From Gammaproteobacteria bacterium (GTDB lineage Bacteria; Pseudomonadota; Gammaproteobacteria; Pseudomonadales; Pseudohongiellaceae), in assembly GCA_018401885.1 (NCBI GenBank), contig JAGYKB010000007.1:41542-105541 (forward strand): a stretch of 64,000 nt of DNA. The letters run 5' to 3'. A program made the position numbers and the translations under genes. The notes beneath the pieces are model-generated. The model was given only the letters and a program-made list of their open reading frames with translations, did no database searches and was not told the DNA's origin. Within the stretch, counting starts at the first letter, position 1, and every line of letters begins with the position of its first letter. Positions 36,567 through 45,126 of this stretch are shown here, piece by piece.

Positions 36567-36737
36567 GAGGCACTGTTCGCCTCGCCTGCGCTCAAGTCGG
36601 AGGTCATAGATATCGGAGGCGTTGTCTCCAACGCCCTCCGCGCCAAGGATCACCTTGTTTACTATCCCAAAGGCAGCAGGCAGCAGATATACTTGTTTTC
36701 TCAAAATCTGGAACACAGCAGCGGCACGACCGACTGC

Positions 36738-39038
36738 CTAAAACAAATAGCTCACGCCAAAGCCAGTACCAAAATCTGAGTCTTTACCAAAGACGATCGC
36801 GGTGCGTTTGCTTAAATTAAAGCCCACGCCTAGGCGATATTCTTCGTCAGTATTCCAGCGCCAGTCGAGTACGAATCGGCGAGTAAGCTGCAGACCTGAC
36901 CCTAGCTCAATGCGCGCGTCACCGGCATCATCAATGCCGATTTCGCTGTCGATGAACAGCGGTAGCGTCATACGCAAGCCGGCGAATACGCGCGTGTCTT
37001 GTTCGCCATCTTCGTGCCGACGTCGCTCCATACTGACGAATGGTGCGGTGAAACGGCTGAGCTGATAGCTATAGGATGTTCGTAGTTCGAAATTATCTCG
37101 CGCCGTTTCAAGCGCATGATCCGCCTCAACCAGAAACGAATGCCTCTCATCCATAATCGAATAGTCTATGCCCAGAACGTTGCGTTGAGCGCGAAGGGAA
37201 TTTCGCGAATACCAGCGCCGCATTGGCAAAATAGCTTGTTCCATAGCAGCGTCGAGCTGCGACGAATCGACATAGCTAATCACCCGATTCATGCCAGATT
37301 TCATGTGATACTGATTGTGGCAGTGAAAGAGCCAGTCTTGATCTTCGCTCGCCGCAAATTCAATCACAACGCGCCCCATGGGTGGTACATCGACCGTATG
37401 CTTGAGCGGACTCCGCTCTCCTTGTCCGTTTATTACCCGAAAGAAATGACCATGAAGATGGATCGGATGATGCATCATCGTCGAGTTGCTTAATTCGAGG
37501 CGCACATTGTCGCCCGCCTCAACGCTAAGCCTCGGGTCCTCTCGCTGCGTAAGGCCATTAAAACTCCACACATAGCGCTGCATATTGCCAGTGAGTTCGA
37601 GCGCCACAACACGCGTTGGTCGATCGGCTGGTAGCGTTGTGTCCACAAGTGAGAGAAGCGATTCATAGCTCGTCAGGTGATCAATGGTTTTCACCTTAGT
37701 CACAGCAGACTCATGCTGCGCCACCGGCGGCGCATGGCTATCGTGCTGCGAATGAGCAACACTCGTTGCGGGCATTTTGTGTGCGCTATGGTCGCTGTTT
37801 GCTTCAGGTACATTCACAGCGTGATTTGTTGAGTGCCCTGTCGAGTGGTCCATCGAGTGATCTGTAGAGTGGTCCATCGAGTGATCTGCAGAGTGATCCA
37901 TCGAGTGACCTGCCGGATGGTCCATCGAGTGCTCAGTCGATGCGTCACCGGCACTATGCATCGCGTGCCCCTGCAGTAATAAATTGGGCCTCGGGATTGT
38001 CGGCGCTGCGACACGCTCGCCTTCTCCAATAAACGTGCTGCTATATCCACTTCCATCGAATGAGGTCGCCCGCATTTCAAACGCTTTACCCTTAATCAGC
38101 GGCACTATGACATCGTAAGTCTCGGCGGTTGCCATCCGGAGGCGTTTTACATTGATAGGCGCCACAGGTTGCCCATCAGCCGCGACGATTCTCATCAACC
38201 CGCCGGCATACTCAACATCGAAATAGCTAGAGGTAGACCCGTTGATTAACCGCAGTTTCATCTCGCTGGCCGACTGAGTCTTTACGTCGATCTGCGCTAT
38301 TTCCTCACCATTGGCGAGGAACGCGTCGTAGGCCACATCGGCAAGATCCATGGGTCCCATACGTGTGAGGCTCTGGTTAAACCTCGCCTGTAGCGTCGGC
38401 TGACCGCCGGCAATCACTTTGTCCCACGACTGCACATTATTTTTCTTAAAAGCATAGTAATCATCATCTTTTTTCAGGTTTTCGAGCACGCGCGTGGGAG
38501 ACTCGTTAGTCCAATCCGAAAACAGAATAACTTCCTCCTGCAGTGCGCTTGCATGCCCACCGTGAGCGTCGTGCGCCGTTGACTCGGCCAGGACTATCGA
38601 GCCGTAAACGCCTCTCTGTATCTGCATATCAGTGTGCGAGTGATACCAGAATGTGCCCGCCTGAATTATCGGAAAGTTATAGGTAAAACTCTGCTCAGGC
38701 AAAATGGGTGCGGTATTGAGGTACGGAACGCCGTCTTGATCCCCGGGCAAGAGAAGCCCATGCCAGTGAATAGATGCAGGAACCTTTAAGCGGTTACGGA
38801 ACGTCACACGCAGGGTATCGCCCAAGGTCGCTCGCAGCGTGGGCGCGGGAATTTGGCCATCGATGGCGAGAGAATCAACAGTGGCCCCGGCGATCGTGGT
38901 ACCTAGCGTGTCGATAGTTAGGTCGTATTCGACGACTTTGGCTTGGGCTGAACCTAGCAGCAATGCCGTCATCATTAGTCCAGCGCTGAATATCCCTCGC
39001 CGTTTACGGATAGTAGATAATTTCACAGTTTTCTCCAT
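36738..39038 (-). CDS. multicopper oxidase (CopA-like) with Met/His repeats and C-terminal barrel-like tail
   Basis: Protein of 766 residues from the ATG at 39038; a GTG at 39077 is possible. An export signal follows RKRRG and ends SAQA. The oxidase part (about 35-600) has all copper-ligand motifs: SIHWHG, FWYHSHTD, HHPIHLHGH and, near 572, HCHNQYHMKSGM. A segment near 365-405 repeats HSMDHS units, likely binding Cu(I). After the last motif a tail of about 145 residues shows alternating polar/apolar strands (FELRTSYSYQLS, TRVFAGLRMTLP, YRLGVGFNLS) and ends GVSYLF, as outer-membrane barrels do. CopA and CopB are normally separate proteins; here they seem fused. Third gene of a copper/thiol run. 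Confidence 0.85.
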   Translation of the reverse strand: MEKTVKLSTIRKRRGIFSAGLMMTALLLGSAQAKVVEYDLTIDTLGTTIAGATVDSLAIDGQIPAPTLRATLGDTLRVTFRNRLKVPASIHWHGLLLPGDQDGVPYLNTAPILPEQSFTYNFPIIQAGTFWYHSHTDMQIQRGVYGSIVLAESTAHDAHGGHASALQEEVILFSDWTNESPTRVLENLKKDDDYYAFKKNNVQSWDKVIAGGQPTLQARFNQSLTRMGPMDLADVAYDAFLANGEEIAQIDVKTQSASEMKLRLINGSTSSYFDVEYAGGLMRIVAADGQPVAPINVKRLRMATAETYDVIVPLIKGKAFEMRATSFDGSGYSSTFIGEGERVAAPTIPRPNLLLQGHAMHSAGDASTEHSMDHPAGHSMDHSADHSMDHSTDHSMDHSTGHSTNHAVNVPEANSDHSAHKMPATSVAHSQHDSHAPPVAQHESAVTKVKTIDHLTSYESLLSLVDTTLPADRPTRVVALELTGNMQRYVWSFNGLTQREDPRLSVEAGDNVRLELSNSTMMHHPIHLHGHFFRVINGQGERSPLKHTVDVPPMGRVVIEFAASEDQDWLFHCHNQYHMKSGMNRVISYVDSSQLDAAMEQAILPMRRWYSRNSLRAQRNVLGIDYSIMDERHSFLVEADHALETARDNFELRTSYSYQLSRFTAPFVSMERRRHEDGEQDTRVFAGLRMTLPLFIDSEIGIDDAGDARIELGSGLQLTRRFVLDWRWNTDEEYRLGVGFNLSKRTAIVFGKDSDFGTGFGVSYLF
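37823..37943 (-). repeat. in-frame 24-base repeats coding HSMDHSxD units
   Basis: About five imperfect copies of a 24-base unit coding variants of HSMDHSTD, HSMDHSAD and HSMDHPAG inside the multicopper oxidase gene. Such low-complexity repeats can change copy number by slippage without breaking the frame. Confidence 0.85.
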
Positions 39039-39102
39039 TGAACAGGGTTCACTCGCCTTTCGGCCGAGCGCAATCACGAGACAAATCTCGAGAAATTAAG
39101 CT

Positions 39103-39516
39103 CTAGGAGAAATTGGGTGGAGGGAGCAGTAGATCGAGCGTTATAGAATGATAGTCGCGCACTCGGCTGGCGAGATCGCCCTCCGTGATTGGCGAATGGA
39201 GCAGTGAGGCAACCTGATTGAGACTGGCCGCACTAAAGCAGCAAATATCGTCGCAAGCGCATTCCGCGTCGAGATTGCTCTGCTGCTCCTCCGACTGCAT
39301 CATGTGATGGCTGCCGTGCGCTTCCAGGCTGCTATGCGATGAATGTTCAGAAAGCTCTGCAGCAGGCGTGTGAGCGTGAGAATTATGCGCCATACCTTCG
39401 GCGACTGAGGACACATTAAATAAAATTGACAGCACGAGACTCAATACCCAAACGACGGTGCGTTTAGATTGTCGACCCGAAGGTCTTGCCAAAGTGATGA
39501 AACGTGCCTGATTCAT
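39103..39516 (-). CDS. small exported His/Met/Cys-rich protein, CopL/DUF2946-like
   Basis: Protein of 137 residues (ATG 39516) with a basic start and a hydrophobic segment (TVVWVLSLVLSILFNVSSVAEG) for export. The mature part is rich in His and Met (AHNSHAHTPA, HSSHSSLEAHGSHHMM), followed by a cysteine cluster ECACDDICC and an end SITLDLLLPPPNF. This layout recalls CopL or DUF2946 metal-binding proteins found next to copA genes. A copper-binding or sensing role is inferred from composition and from its place 64 bases upstream of the multicopper oxidase start. A perfect 17-base palindrome sits just before its ATG. Start uncertain, as no Shine-Dalgarno stands out. Confidence 0.62.
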   Translation of the reverse strand: MNQARFITLARPSGRQSKRTVVWVLSLVLSILFNVSSVAEGMAHNSHAHTPAAELSEHSSHSSLEAHGSHHMMQSEEQQSNLDAECACDDICCFSAASLNQVASLLHSPITEGDLASRVRDYHSITLDLLLPPPNFS

Positions 39517-39532
39517 AGTGCCGAAATCTCGA

Positions 39533-39549
39533 TTGCCGCCTCGCGGCAA
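39533..39549. promoter_or_regulatory. perfect palindrome upstream of the CopL-like gene
   Basis: TTGCCGC-CTC-GCGGCAA, 7-base arms and 3-base centre, ending 17 bases before the ATG at 39516. It could be an operator or an mRNA hairpin at the translation start. It lacks the long-spacer layout of MerR/CueR promoters. Confidence 0.4.
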
Positions 39550-39631
39550 CTTTACCCTTGTTTCGATACGCTCTTCTAGCGGAAACAGATGATTGGGGCT
39601 CTTTTGAGTTTTAAGTGTACCCCACCGCTCC

Positions 39632-41977
39632 CTAAACCAACACATCAATCTTATGCGCGAGCAGGCACTGCATGTCGCTACACAATTGTATTGTTACCCT
39701 GAGCTTGCATGCTTGATCGAGGCTCTGCTTATGTTCAGGTTTGAGCGTCATCACTAGCGGGAATTCTTGCTCACCACGATAATCTCGCTCGTTATTGCCG
39801 ACTATAGGTTCAAGCGCCCAAGCGCTTTGTTCAGAGGCTTCAATACCGAGCGCAAGCGACGAGCCTTCGTCTTGACTCGCAGCGACATGCCAGCCTTCGG
39901 CAATGTGCAGAGTTAGCGACACTTGCCTTTTACTCGCTTGCTCGTCTACGCGACTTCCCTCGAGGGGACGAGAGGTCGCACTGAGTCGGGCAAGTCCGCC
40001 ATCAACATAAACCACACCTGCTGTAGCGCCGCTGTCATGCTCAGTCTGCACACGCAGCAGGCTCGTGTGACTGAGCGGATGTTCGTTGAGCTGTCCACTA
40101 ACGGCGTTAAATCCGCGACGGTAGAGATCCGCATAATCGTAATCGCGCGCGTCTGACGCTGGTAGCAGCGCTTTTCGCTGGTCCAATAACAACAAGCAGC
40201 GCAGTGCTGTCGCAATGGGTGAGAGTGTCGCGCCATCACTTGCGCTTTTAGAGCGTGTTAGCCGCGGGCCAACCTGCTCGCGAGGGCTTAGGAAAAAACC
40301 GTCTTGGCTGGAATCCCAAAATTCATCGATCATGGCGTCGGTAAGCGTTTGCGCTTGAGCGAGCCAATCGACATCGTCTGCATTCGCCGACGGCTTGATG
40401 TCATCGTCACCGCTTTGTAAGGCATCGAAAAGCGCTATCAGCCCCTCGATTAAGTTCGCATAATCTTCGAGCTGACCGTTGATCGAGGTTGCGCCATTGA
40501 GAGCAATGCGCAGCAACGAGCCGTCGGCCTGAATATTTTCGCGGCATATTACCTCGGCAGCCCTCAATGCCGCCGCTATCCAGCGCGGCTCTGCCAATCG
40601 CGCGCCTGCCTGCGCGAGCGTAGCAATCATCGCACCGCTCCACGCGACAATGAGTTTGTCGTCTCGCAGTGGATGAATCCGCATCTCGCGCGCCGCGTAG
40701 AGCGTTTCGCGTATTCGATCTAACCGTCGATAGAAATCAGCTTCGTCTTTTTTTTCAGCCTCGCGAGCGCTTACTTCTAGAGAGCGCGATAGGGCCAGAA
40801 TGTTCGAACCTTCGAAATTACCGAGCTCATCGGGACCATAGAGACGACGCACAAACTCAAAATCTTCCTCTGCAAGTGCCTCGCGTAGTTCGGCAAGAGA
40901 CCAAGTAAAAAAGACACCCTCCTCTCCCTCACTGTCGGCGTCGGTCGCTGAATAAAACCCACCCTCCGGACGCTGCATATCGCGCAGCACATAGTCGAGT
41001 GTTTGCGTGAGTATCCGCAGGAAAAAGGGTCTGCGAGTTAGGATATATGCCTGCAAATACACCAGACCCAGCTGCGACTGGTTATAGAGCATTTTTTCGA
41101 AATGCGGCACTAGCCAGTCTTCGTCAACGCTATAGCGTGCAAAACCGCCGCCAATCTGATCATAAATGCCCCCCCGCCCCATGCCCTCGAGTGCTCGATC
41201 GACAAAACTCAGCGCATTGGCATCCTGCTCCCGCGCCGCCTGATCGAGTAAAAACAGGAGCAGCGGTTCCTGCGGGAATTTGGGGGCGCCCGCAAGCCCC
41301 CCGCGCTCTCGGTCTTCGCGTTGAAACAACGCCTGAAGCGTGTTCGCGCGAAGAGTAGGATCAAGTTCGGCGACCGCCTGTCTGTCTCCGAGTATTTTCT
41401 CGATCCCTTGCTGCATCTGGCGAGCGCTGGTCTCGAGCTCTTCGCGCTTGTTCTCCCAGGCAACCACCACCTGCTGCAGAAGCGCAATGAATTGCGCCGC
41501 GGGGAAATAGGTCGCGCCGAAGAAAGGCTCGCCAGTCGGCAAGAGAAGATTCGACATAGGCCAGCCTCCGTGTCCGGTCATCAGCTGTACGCCGGTCATA
41601 TAGACCTCGTCGATATCTGGATATTGCTCCCTGTCCATCTTGATGCTTATAAAATGTTTGTTGAGCACGGCGGCGACCTCAGGATTGTCGAAACTCTCGA
41701 CCTCCATCACATGACACCAGTGGCAGGTTGAGTAGCCTATCGACAGAAAAATTGGTTTTCCGGTCGCCTGTGCCTCGGCAAACGCCTCGTCACCCCACGC
41801 ATACCAGTTCACTGGATTATGGGCGTGCTGTAGCAAATATGGAGAGTCTTCTTCGATTAACCGGTTGATGAAAAGGCCCCTTCCTGATTCGTCGATATGC
41901 TCGGTGCGCTTGTCATAGCGCCCATGTTTCGCTTCCTCAACTGCCCTGAGGCGCTTTTCTACCTGTTCGCTGTTCAT
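39632..41977 (-). CDS. DUF255 (thioredoxin-fold, YyaL/SSP411-like) protein with C-terminal DsbD-alpha-like domain
   Basis: Protein of 781 residues. The N-terminal thioredoxin-like DUF255 domain (about 30-190) reads [30 protein letters not shown] (CxxC type), [13 protein letters not shown] and [24 protein letters not shown] six-hairpin glycosidase-like middle follows ([32 protein letters not shown]). Unusually, about 100 residues at the end resemble the DsbD alpha domain: [14 protein letters not shown] and [15 protein letters not shown] with two cysteines. Function of DUF255 proteins is not settled; a redox or thiol-handling role is inferred. No signal peptide is seen. It heads the reverse-strand run leading to the CopL-like and multicopper oxidase genes, 115 bases apart. 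Confidence 0.85.
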   Translation of the reverse strand: MNSEQVEKRLRAVEEAKHGRYDKRTEHIDESGRGLFINRLIEEDSPYLLQHAHNPVNWYAWGDEAFAEAQATGKPIFLSIGYSTCHWCHVMEVESFDNPEVAAVLNKHFISIKMDREQYPDIDEVYMTGVQLMTGHGGWPMSNLLLPTGEPFFGATYFPAAQFIALLQQVVVAWENKREELETSARQMQQGIEKILGDRQAVAELDPTLRANTLQALFQREDRERGGLAGAPKFPQEPLLLFLLDQAAREQDANALSFVDRALEGMGRGGIYDQIGGGFARYSVDEDWLVPHFEKMLYNQSQLGLVYLQAYILTRRPFFLRILTQTLDYVLRDMQRPEGGFYSATDADSEGEEGVFFTWSLAELREALAEEDFEFVRRLYGPDELGNFEGSNILALSRSLEVSAREAEKKDEADFYRRLDRIRETLYAAREMRIHPLRDDKLIVAWSGAMIATLAQAGARLAEPRWIAAALRAAEVICRENIQADGSLLRIALNGATSINGQLEDYANLIEGLIALFDALQSGDDDIKPSANADDVDWLAQAQTLTDAMIDEFWDSSQDGFFLSPREQVGPRLTRSKSASDGATLSPIATALRCLLLLDQRKALLPASDARDYDYADLYRRGFNAVSGQLNEHPLSHTSLLRVQTEHDSGATAGVVYVDGGLARLSATSRPLEGSRVDEQASKRQVSLTLHIAEGWHVAASQDEGSSLALGIEASEQSAWALEPIVGNNERDYRGEQEFPLVMTLKPEHKQSLDQACKLRVTIQLCSDMQCLLAHKIDVLV

Positions 41978-42282
41978 GAAGTTTTTGCCTAGTGAGTGAG
42001 AAAAGAAAAATAATCTTAATAAAACAATTAGATAAGAATTATCTCGCAGAAAATACTGAAATTCATGGCCTTTTTTGTCTCGGAGAACCGTTTGACTGAG
42101 ACACGATTCCCATTAACCCGAGCGCCAAGCGGAATTAGGGTGACATTAAAGCCTACGTCCGTTATTTTCGATGACATGAAGTAGGATCTGCATCAAAAAT
42201 GCGCACGGTGACACCTACTCCAAACTAACAGATCATTCTTATAACATGATCGCGAAACGCTGAGTCGATTACGGAGCCACTA
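41978..42282. promoter_or_regulatory. 305-base AT-rich divergent region
   Basis: Gene-free region between the DUF255 gene (reverse) and the exported methyltransferase-like gene (forward). It is clearly more AT-rich than its surroundings near 42000-42080. A TATAAC-like -10 element near 42238 may serve the forward gene. No recognisable copper-regulator dyad was found by eye. Confidence 0.35.
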
Positions 42283-43119
42283 ATGAAACTATTCAAATCC
42301 ACCTTAGCCGCGCTGCTAACAACGGCTGTTGCTGGAAGTTTTGCCCTGACTAGCTACGCCGACCACCATGGTGGTGGGCACGCAAGCCTCGAGGCGCTCG
42401 CCACCGGCGCGCATCGTTCTGCGGAGAATATAGCGCGTAATGATGCTAGACATCCTGTGGAGACGCTCGAATTTTTTGGCCTTGAAGCCGACATGACAGT
42501 GATCGAAATATTACCTTCGACAGGTTGGTACACCGAAATCATCGCTCCCTATGTGCGCGACCAGGGAAAGTTGTATGCGGCGCACTTCTCGCCCAACGCG
42601 AGCCTCTCTTATATGGCCCCAAATTTACGTAACTTCGAAGCCAAGATGAGCTCAGACCCGTCGCTTTACGGCAAAGTCACAATCCGCCACTTAAACCCTC
42701 CACATGAGGTCGTTATAGCGCCGGCAGAAAGCGCCGACATGGCCCTCACCTTCAGAAATGTCCACAACTGGATTATGGCCGATCAGCAAAACGAGTTCTT
42801 TGCTACGTTCTTCGCCGCACTCAAACCCGGGGGTATTCTTGGCGTCGTCGAGCATCGTGCCAAGCCCGATGCGGATATGGAAGTCATGAAAACATCAGGT
42901 TATGTCACCGAAGCCTACGTCATCGAATTGGCTGAAGCAGCGGGCTTCGAATTTGTCGCCAGCAGCGAAATTAACGCCAACGCAAAGGATCCGACGGTGC
43001 ACCCACGCGGCGTCTGGACTCTGCCACCCAATTTCCGCATGGGTGATGAAGACAGAGAAAAATATGCCGCTATAGGCGAAAGCGATCGCATGACACTAAA
43101 ATTCAGAAAGCCCCTGTAG
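42283..43119 (+). CDS. exported class I methyltransferase-like protein
   Basis: Protein of 278 residues with a signal peptide (LFKSTLAALLTTAVAGSFALTSYA) followed by a His-rich start (DHHGGGHA). The rest is a SAM-methyltransferase-like fold as in COG4798 predicted methyltransferases. MTVIEILPSTGWYTEIIAPYV takes the place of the glycine-rich SAM motif, and ADMALTFRNVHNWI and ALKPGGILGVVEHRA give motifs III-IV. Motif I reads EILPSTGWYT, less canonical than ExGxGxG. An exported methyltransferase has no obvious periplasmic SAM supply, so another role is possible. It is the first gene of a tight three-gene run; GGAG precedes the ATG. Confidence 0.75.
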   Translation: MKLFKSTLAALLTTAVAGSFALTSYADHHGGGHASLEALATGAHRSAENIARNDARHPVETLEFFGLEADMTVIEILPSTGWYTEIIAPYVRDQGKLYAAHFSPNASLSYMAPNLRNFEAKMSSDPSLYGKVTIRHLNPPHEVVIAPAESADMALTFRNVHNWIMADQQNEFFATFFAALKPGGILGVVEHRAKPDADMEVMKTSGYVTEAYVIELAEAAGFEFVASSEINANAKDPTVHPRGVWTLPPNFRMGDEDREKYAAIGESDRMTLKFRKPL

Positions 43120-43857
43120 ATGCAAAAACAAAAAAACTGCCTAATTGTCGGAGCAGGTGACTACATAGGCGCGGCGATTGCCAAGCGCTTTGCCGCGGGC
43201 GGTTTTACCGTCTGCCTCGCGAGACGCAGCGGCGACAAGAATGCAGGGCTTGTCGCCGAAATCGAGGCTGAAGGTGGAAAAGCGCATAGCTACTCGCTCG
43301 ATGCCCGCGAAGAAGATCAGGTGATTGCTGGCATCAACGCTATCGAGTCTGAGGTAGGCGCTCTCGATATTGTCATCTTTAATGTCGGTGGCAATGTTAA
43401 TTTCCCGCTCATTGAAACAACCGAGCGTGTATTCCGCAAAGTGTGGATGATGGCCTGCCTAGGTGGCTTCCTCACGGGACGCGAAGCAGCTAAACACATG
43501 CTTGAGCGGGGTCAGGGATCCATTTTTTTCACCGGTGCAACAGCCAGCATGCGCGGCGGTAAAGGCTACTCTGCATTTTCATCTGCAAAATTTGGCCTTC
43601 GCGCGCTCGCCCAAAGCATGGCCCGTGAACTAGGCCCTCAAGGAATACACGTTGCGCATCTCATAATTGATGCTGGCGTCGATACCGAATTCGTCCGTCA
43701 GCGGATTAGCGCCGGGGGCGGCGACCCCGACTCTTTAGCACCAGACACACTCATGCGACCCGAATCGGTTGCCGAGGCCTACTGGCAACTCCATCATCAG
43801 AGTCGCGATGCATGGACGCATGAATGCGATCTAAGACCCTTTGCCGAAACTTTTTAA
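43120..43857 (+). CDS. short-chain dehydrogenase/reductase
   Basis: SDR of 245 residues. The ATG directly follows the stop of the methyltransferase-like gene (TAGATG), so the two are translationally linked. NCLIVGAGDYIGAAIAKRFA is a variant of TGxxxGIG (GAGDYIG), VIFNVGGNVNF replaces the NAG motif (NVG), and FFTGATASMRGGKGYSAFSSAKFGLRA gives the Ser and, unusually, Phe-Ser-Ser-Ala-Lys in place of YxxxK: Tyr is displaced (GYSAFSSAK). Catalysis may use the Tyr four residues earlier or be altered. Substrate unknown. Confidence 0.85.
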   Translation: MQKQKNCLIVGAGDYIGAAIAKRFAAGGFTVCLARRSGDKNAGLVAEIEAEGGKAHSYSLDAREEDQVIAGINAIESEVGALDIVIFNVGGNVNFPLIETTERVFRKVWMMACLGGFLTGREAAKHMLERGQGSIFFTGATASMRGGKGYSAFSSAKFGLRALAQSMARELGPQGIHVAHLIIDAGVDTEFVRQRISAGGGDPDSLAPDTLMRPESVAEAYWQLHHQSRDAWTHECDLRPFAETF

Positions 43858-43876
43858 AAAAGCTTTAGGAATAGTT

Positions 43877-44488
43877 ATGAGCCTACGCGTCGAATTTCAC
43901 TACGATTTTGGCAGCCCGAATGCCTACCTAAGTCATCGAGTTCTGCCAGCGATAGCAGAGAGAACCGGTGTCGAATTTCATTACATTCCGGTTCTGCTCG
44001 GGGGTATATTCAAAGCAACGAACAATCGGTCGCCGATGGAGCAGTTTGCGGATGTACTCAATAAGCAAGAGTATCAGGCGAAAGAGACACTGCGCTTTCT
44101 CATGCGACACGGCATAACCGAACTCGTCCGTAATCCCCATTTCCCCGTTAATACGATCACACTGATGCGAGGCGCAGTTTTTGCTCAAGGCAAAGCCTGG
44201 GAAGCTGATTATATCGACGCGATGTTTAAGGCGATGTGGGAGCAAGGCTTAAACATGGCGGACCCAGAGCAAGTCGCTAGGGTGTTAGCCGATGCAGGTC
44301 TACCCGTAACCGAGATCATTGCTGCGACCGGCGACCCTGAGGTCAAGCAACAACTCATCGACAATACAGCGAATTCTGTCGCGCGCGGGAATTTCGGCTC
44401 TCCGAGTTTCTTCGTCAATGAGGAGCTTTATTTTGGCAAAGACAAACTGCGTGATGTCGAAGAGGAGATAGTCGCATTACTGGGCTAA
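43877..44488 (+). CDS. 2-hydroxychromene-2-carboxylate isomerase / DsbA-fold GST kappa-like protein
   Basis: Protein of 203 residues from the ATG at 43877, which has AGGA 6 bases upstream; the frame is open into the SDR gene. VEFHYDFGSPNAYLSHRVLP and YIPVLLGGIFKATNN are the signature of the kappa-class GST/HCCA isomerase family, and GSPSFFVNEELYFGKDKL the usual C-terminal part. Characterised members isomerise 2-hydroxychromene-2-carboxylate with glutathione in naphthalene breakdown. No other naphthalene genes are seen, so the substrate here is open. Last gene of the run with the methyltransferase-like protein and SDR. Confidence 0.87.
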   Translation: MSLRVEFHYDFGSPNAYLSHRVLPAIAERTGVEFHYIPVLLGGIFKATNNRSPMEQFADVLNKQEYQAKETLRFLMRHGITELVRNPHFPVNTITLMRGAVFAQGKAWEADYIDAMFKAMWEQGLNMADPEQVARVLADAGLPVTEIIAATGDPEVKQQLIDNTANSVARGNFGSPSFFVNEELYFGKDKLRDVEEEIVALLG

Positions 44489-45126
44489 CGCTCAGCGACT
44501 CTATCGAAAACACGCACGAGCTCAATGGCTGCGCCAAATGCGTCAGGTTCGATTTGCATCTCGATGCGCAGCCTAGCGCCGTTTTCAATAAGTGTGTAAG
44601 TTTCGAGCGTAAATCCACCATCGCGTGGGCGCGCCTCAACAATTAACGTGTCTCCATTCCAGTTTGCGAAAGAAAAGTCCTCCGCACCCTCTTCGTAGAA
44701 TGAATTCGCTGTGGTCCGCCTGCGACGACCGTCGCTGTGGAACAGGCGCACGAAATTATCTGCATACTCGAATCGCAGCTCCGGCTCATCGATCGCAATA
44801 AAGAGAACGTCATCGTAGGAAATACGATCGTAGAGTTCTTGTTCGGCGGGGCCTCCGCGATAGAAATCCTCGGGTCGTTTACGCAAAAATTGTCGTTTTA
44901 CTTTACCGCCTGCCTTCTTTATCGCTGCCTCGACCGCATCGTCGGTATTGTCACTTAGACTTTCATTGATAACCCAGCTCCCGTTAAATGCTTGACCGCG
45001 TGCGATAGCCGCTTGCGACGATCCTAGCGCCTGCGTTTGCGCAACACCGTGTAGAGAAGTGAAGAGACAACAACTTACAGCGGCTATAAACACAGCATGC
45101 GTTCTGATCGCAGCCTTTCCCCTCAT
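44485..45126 (-). CDS. exported protein of unknown function
   Basis: Protein of 213 residues with a signal peptide (THAVFIAAVSCCLFTSLHGVAQ). The mature part begins GSWVINESLSDNTDDAVEAAIKKAGGK and has beta-rich blocks RRRRTTANSFYEEG and FSFANWNGDTLIVEARPRDG, then LRIEMQIEPDAFG. The pattern of an opening GxWxLNxxxSDN and alternating strands is common in small exported lipocalin-like proteins, but I cannot name a family. Its ATG overlaps the stop of the upstream MFS gene by 4 bases (ATGA), a sign of coupled expression. Its end overlaps the convergent isomerase gene by 4 bases. Confidence 0.65.
   Translation of the reverse strand: MRGKAAIRTHAVFIAAVSCCLFTSLHGVAQTQALGSSQAAIARGQAFNGSWVINESLSDNTDDAVEAAIKKAGGKVKRQFLRKRPEDFYRGGPAEQELYDRISYDDVLFIAIDEPELRFEYADNFVRLFHSDGRRRRTTANSFYEEGAEDFSFANWNGDTLIVEARPRDGGFTLETYTLIENGARLRIEMQIEPDAFGAAIELVRVFDRVAER

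Noticed and set aside
37823..37943. CRISPR-like short regular repeats
   Set aside because: The units are contiguous, without spacers, and code in frame for the Met/His segment of the multicopper oxidase.
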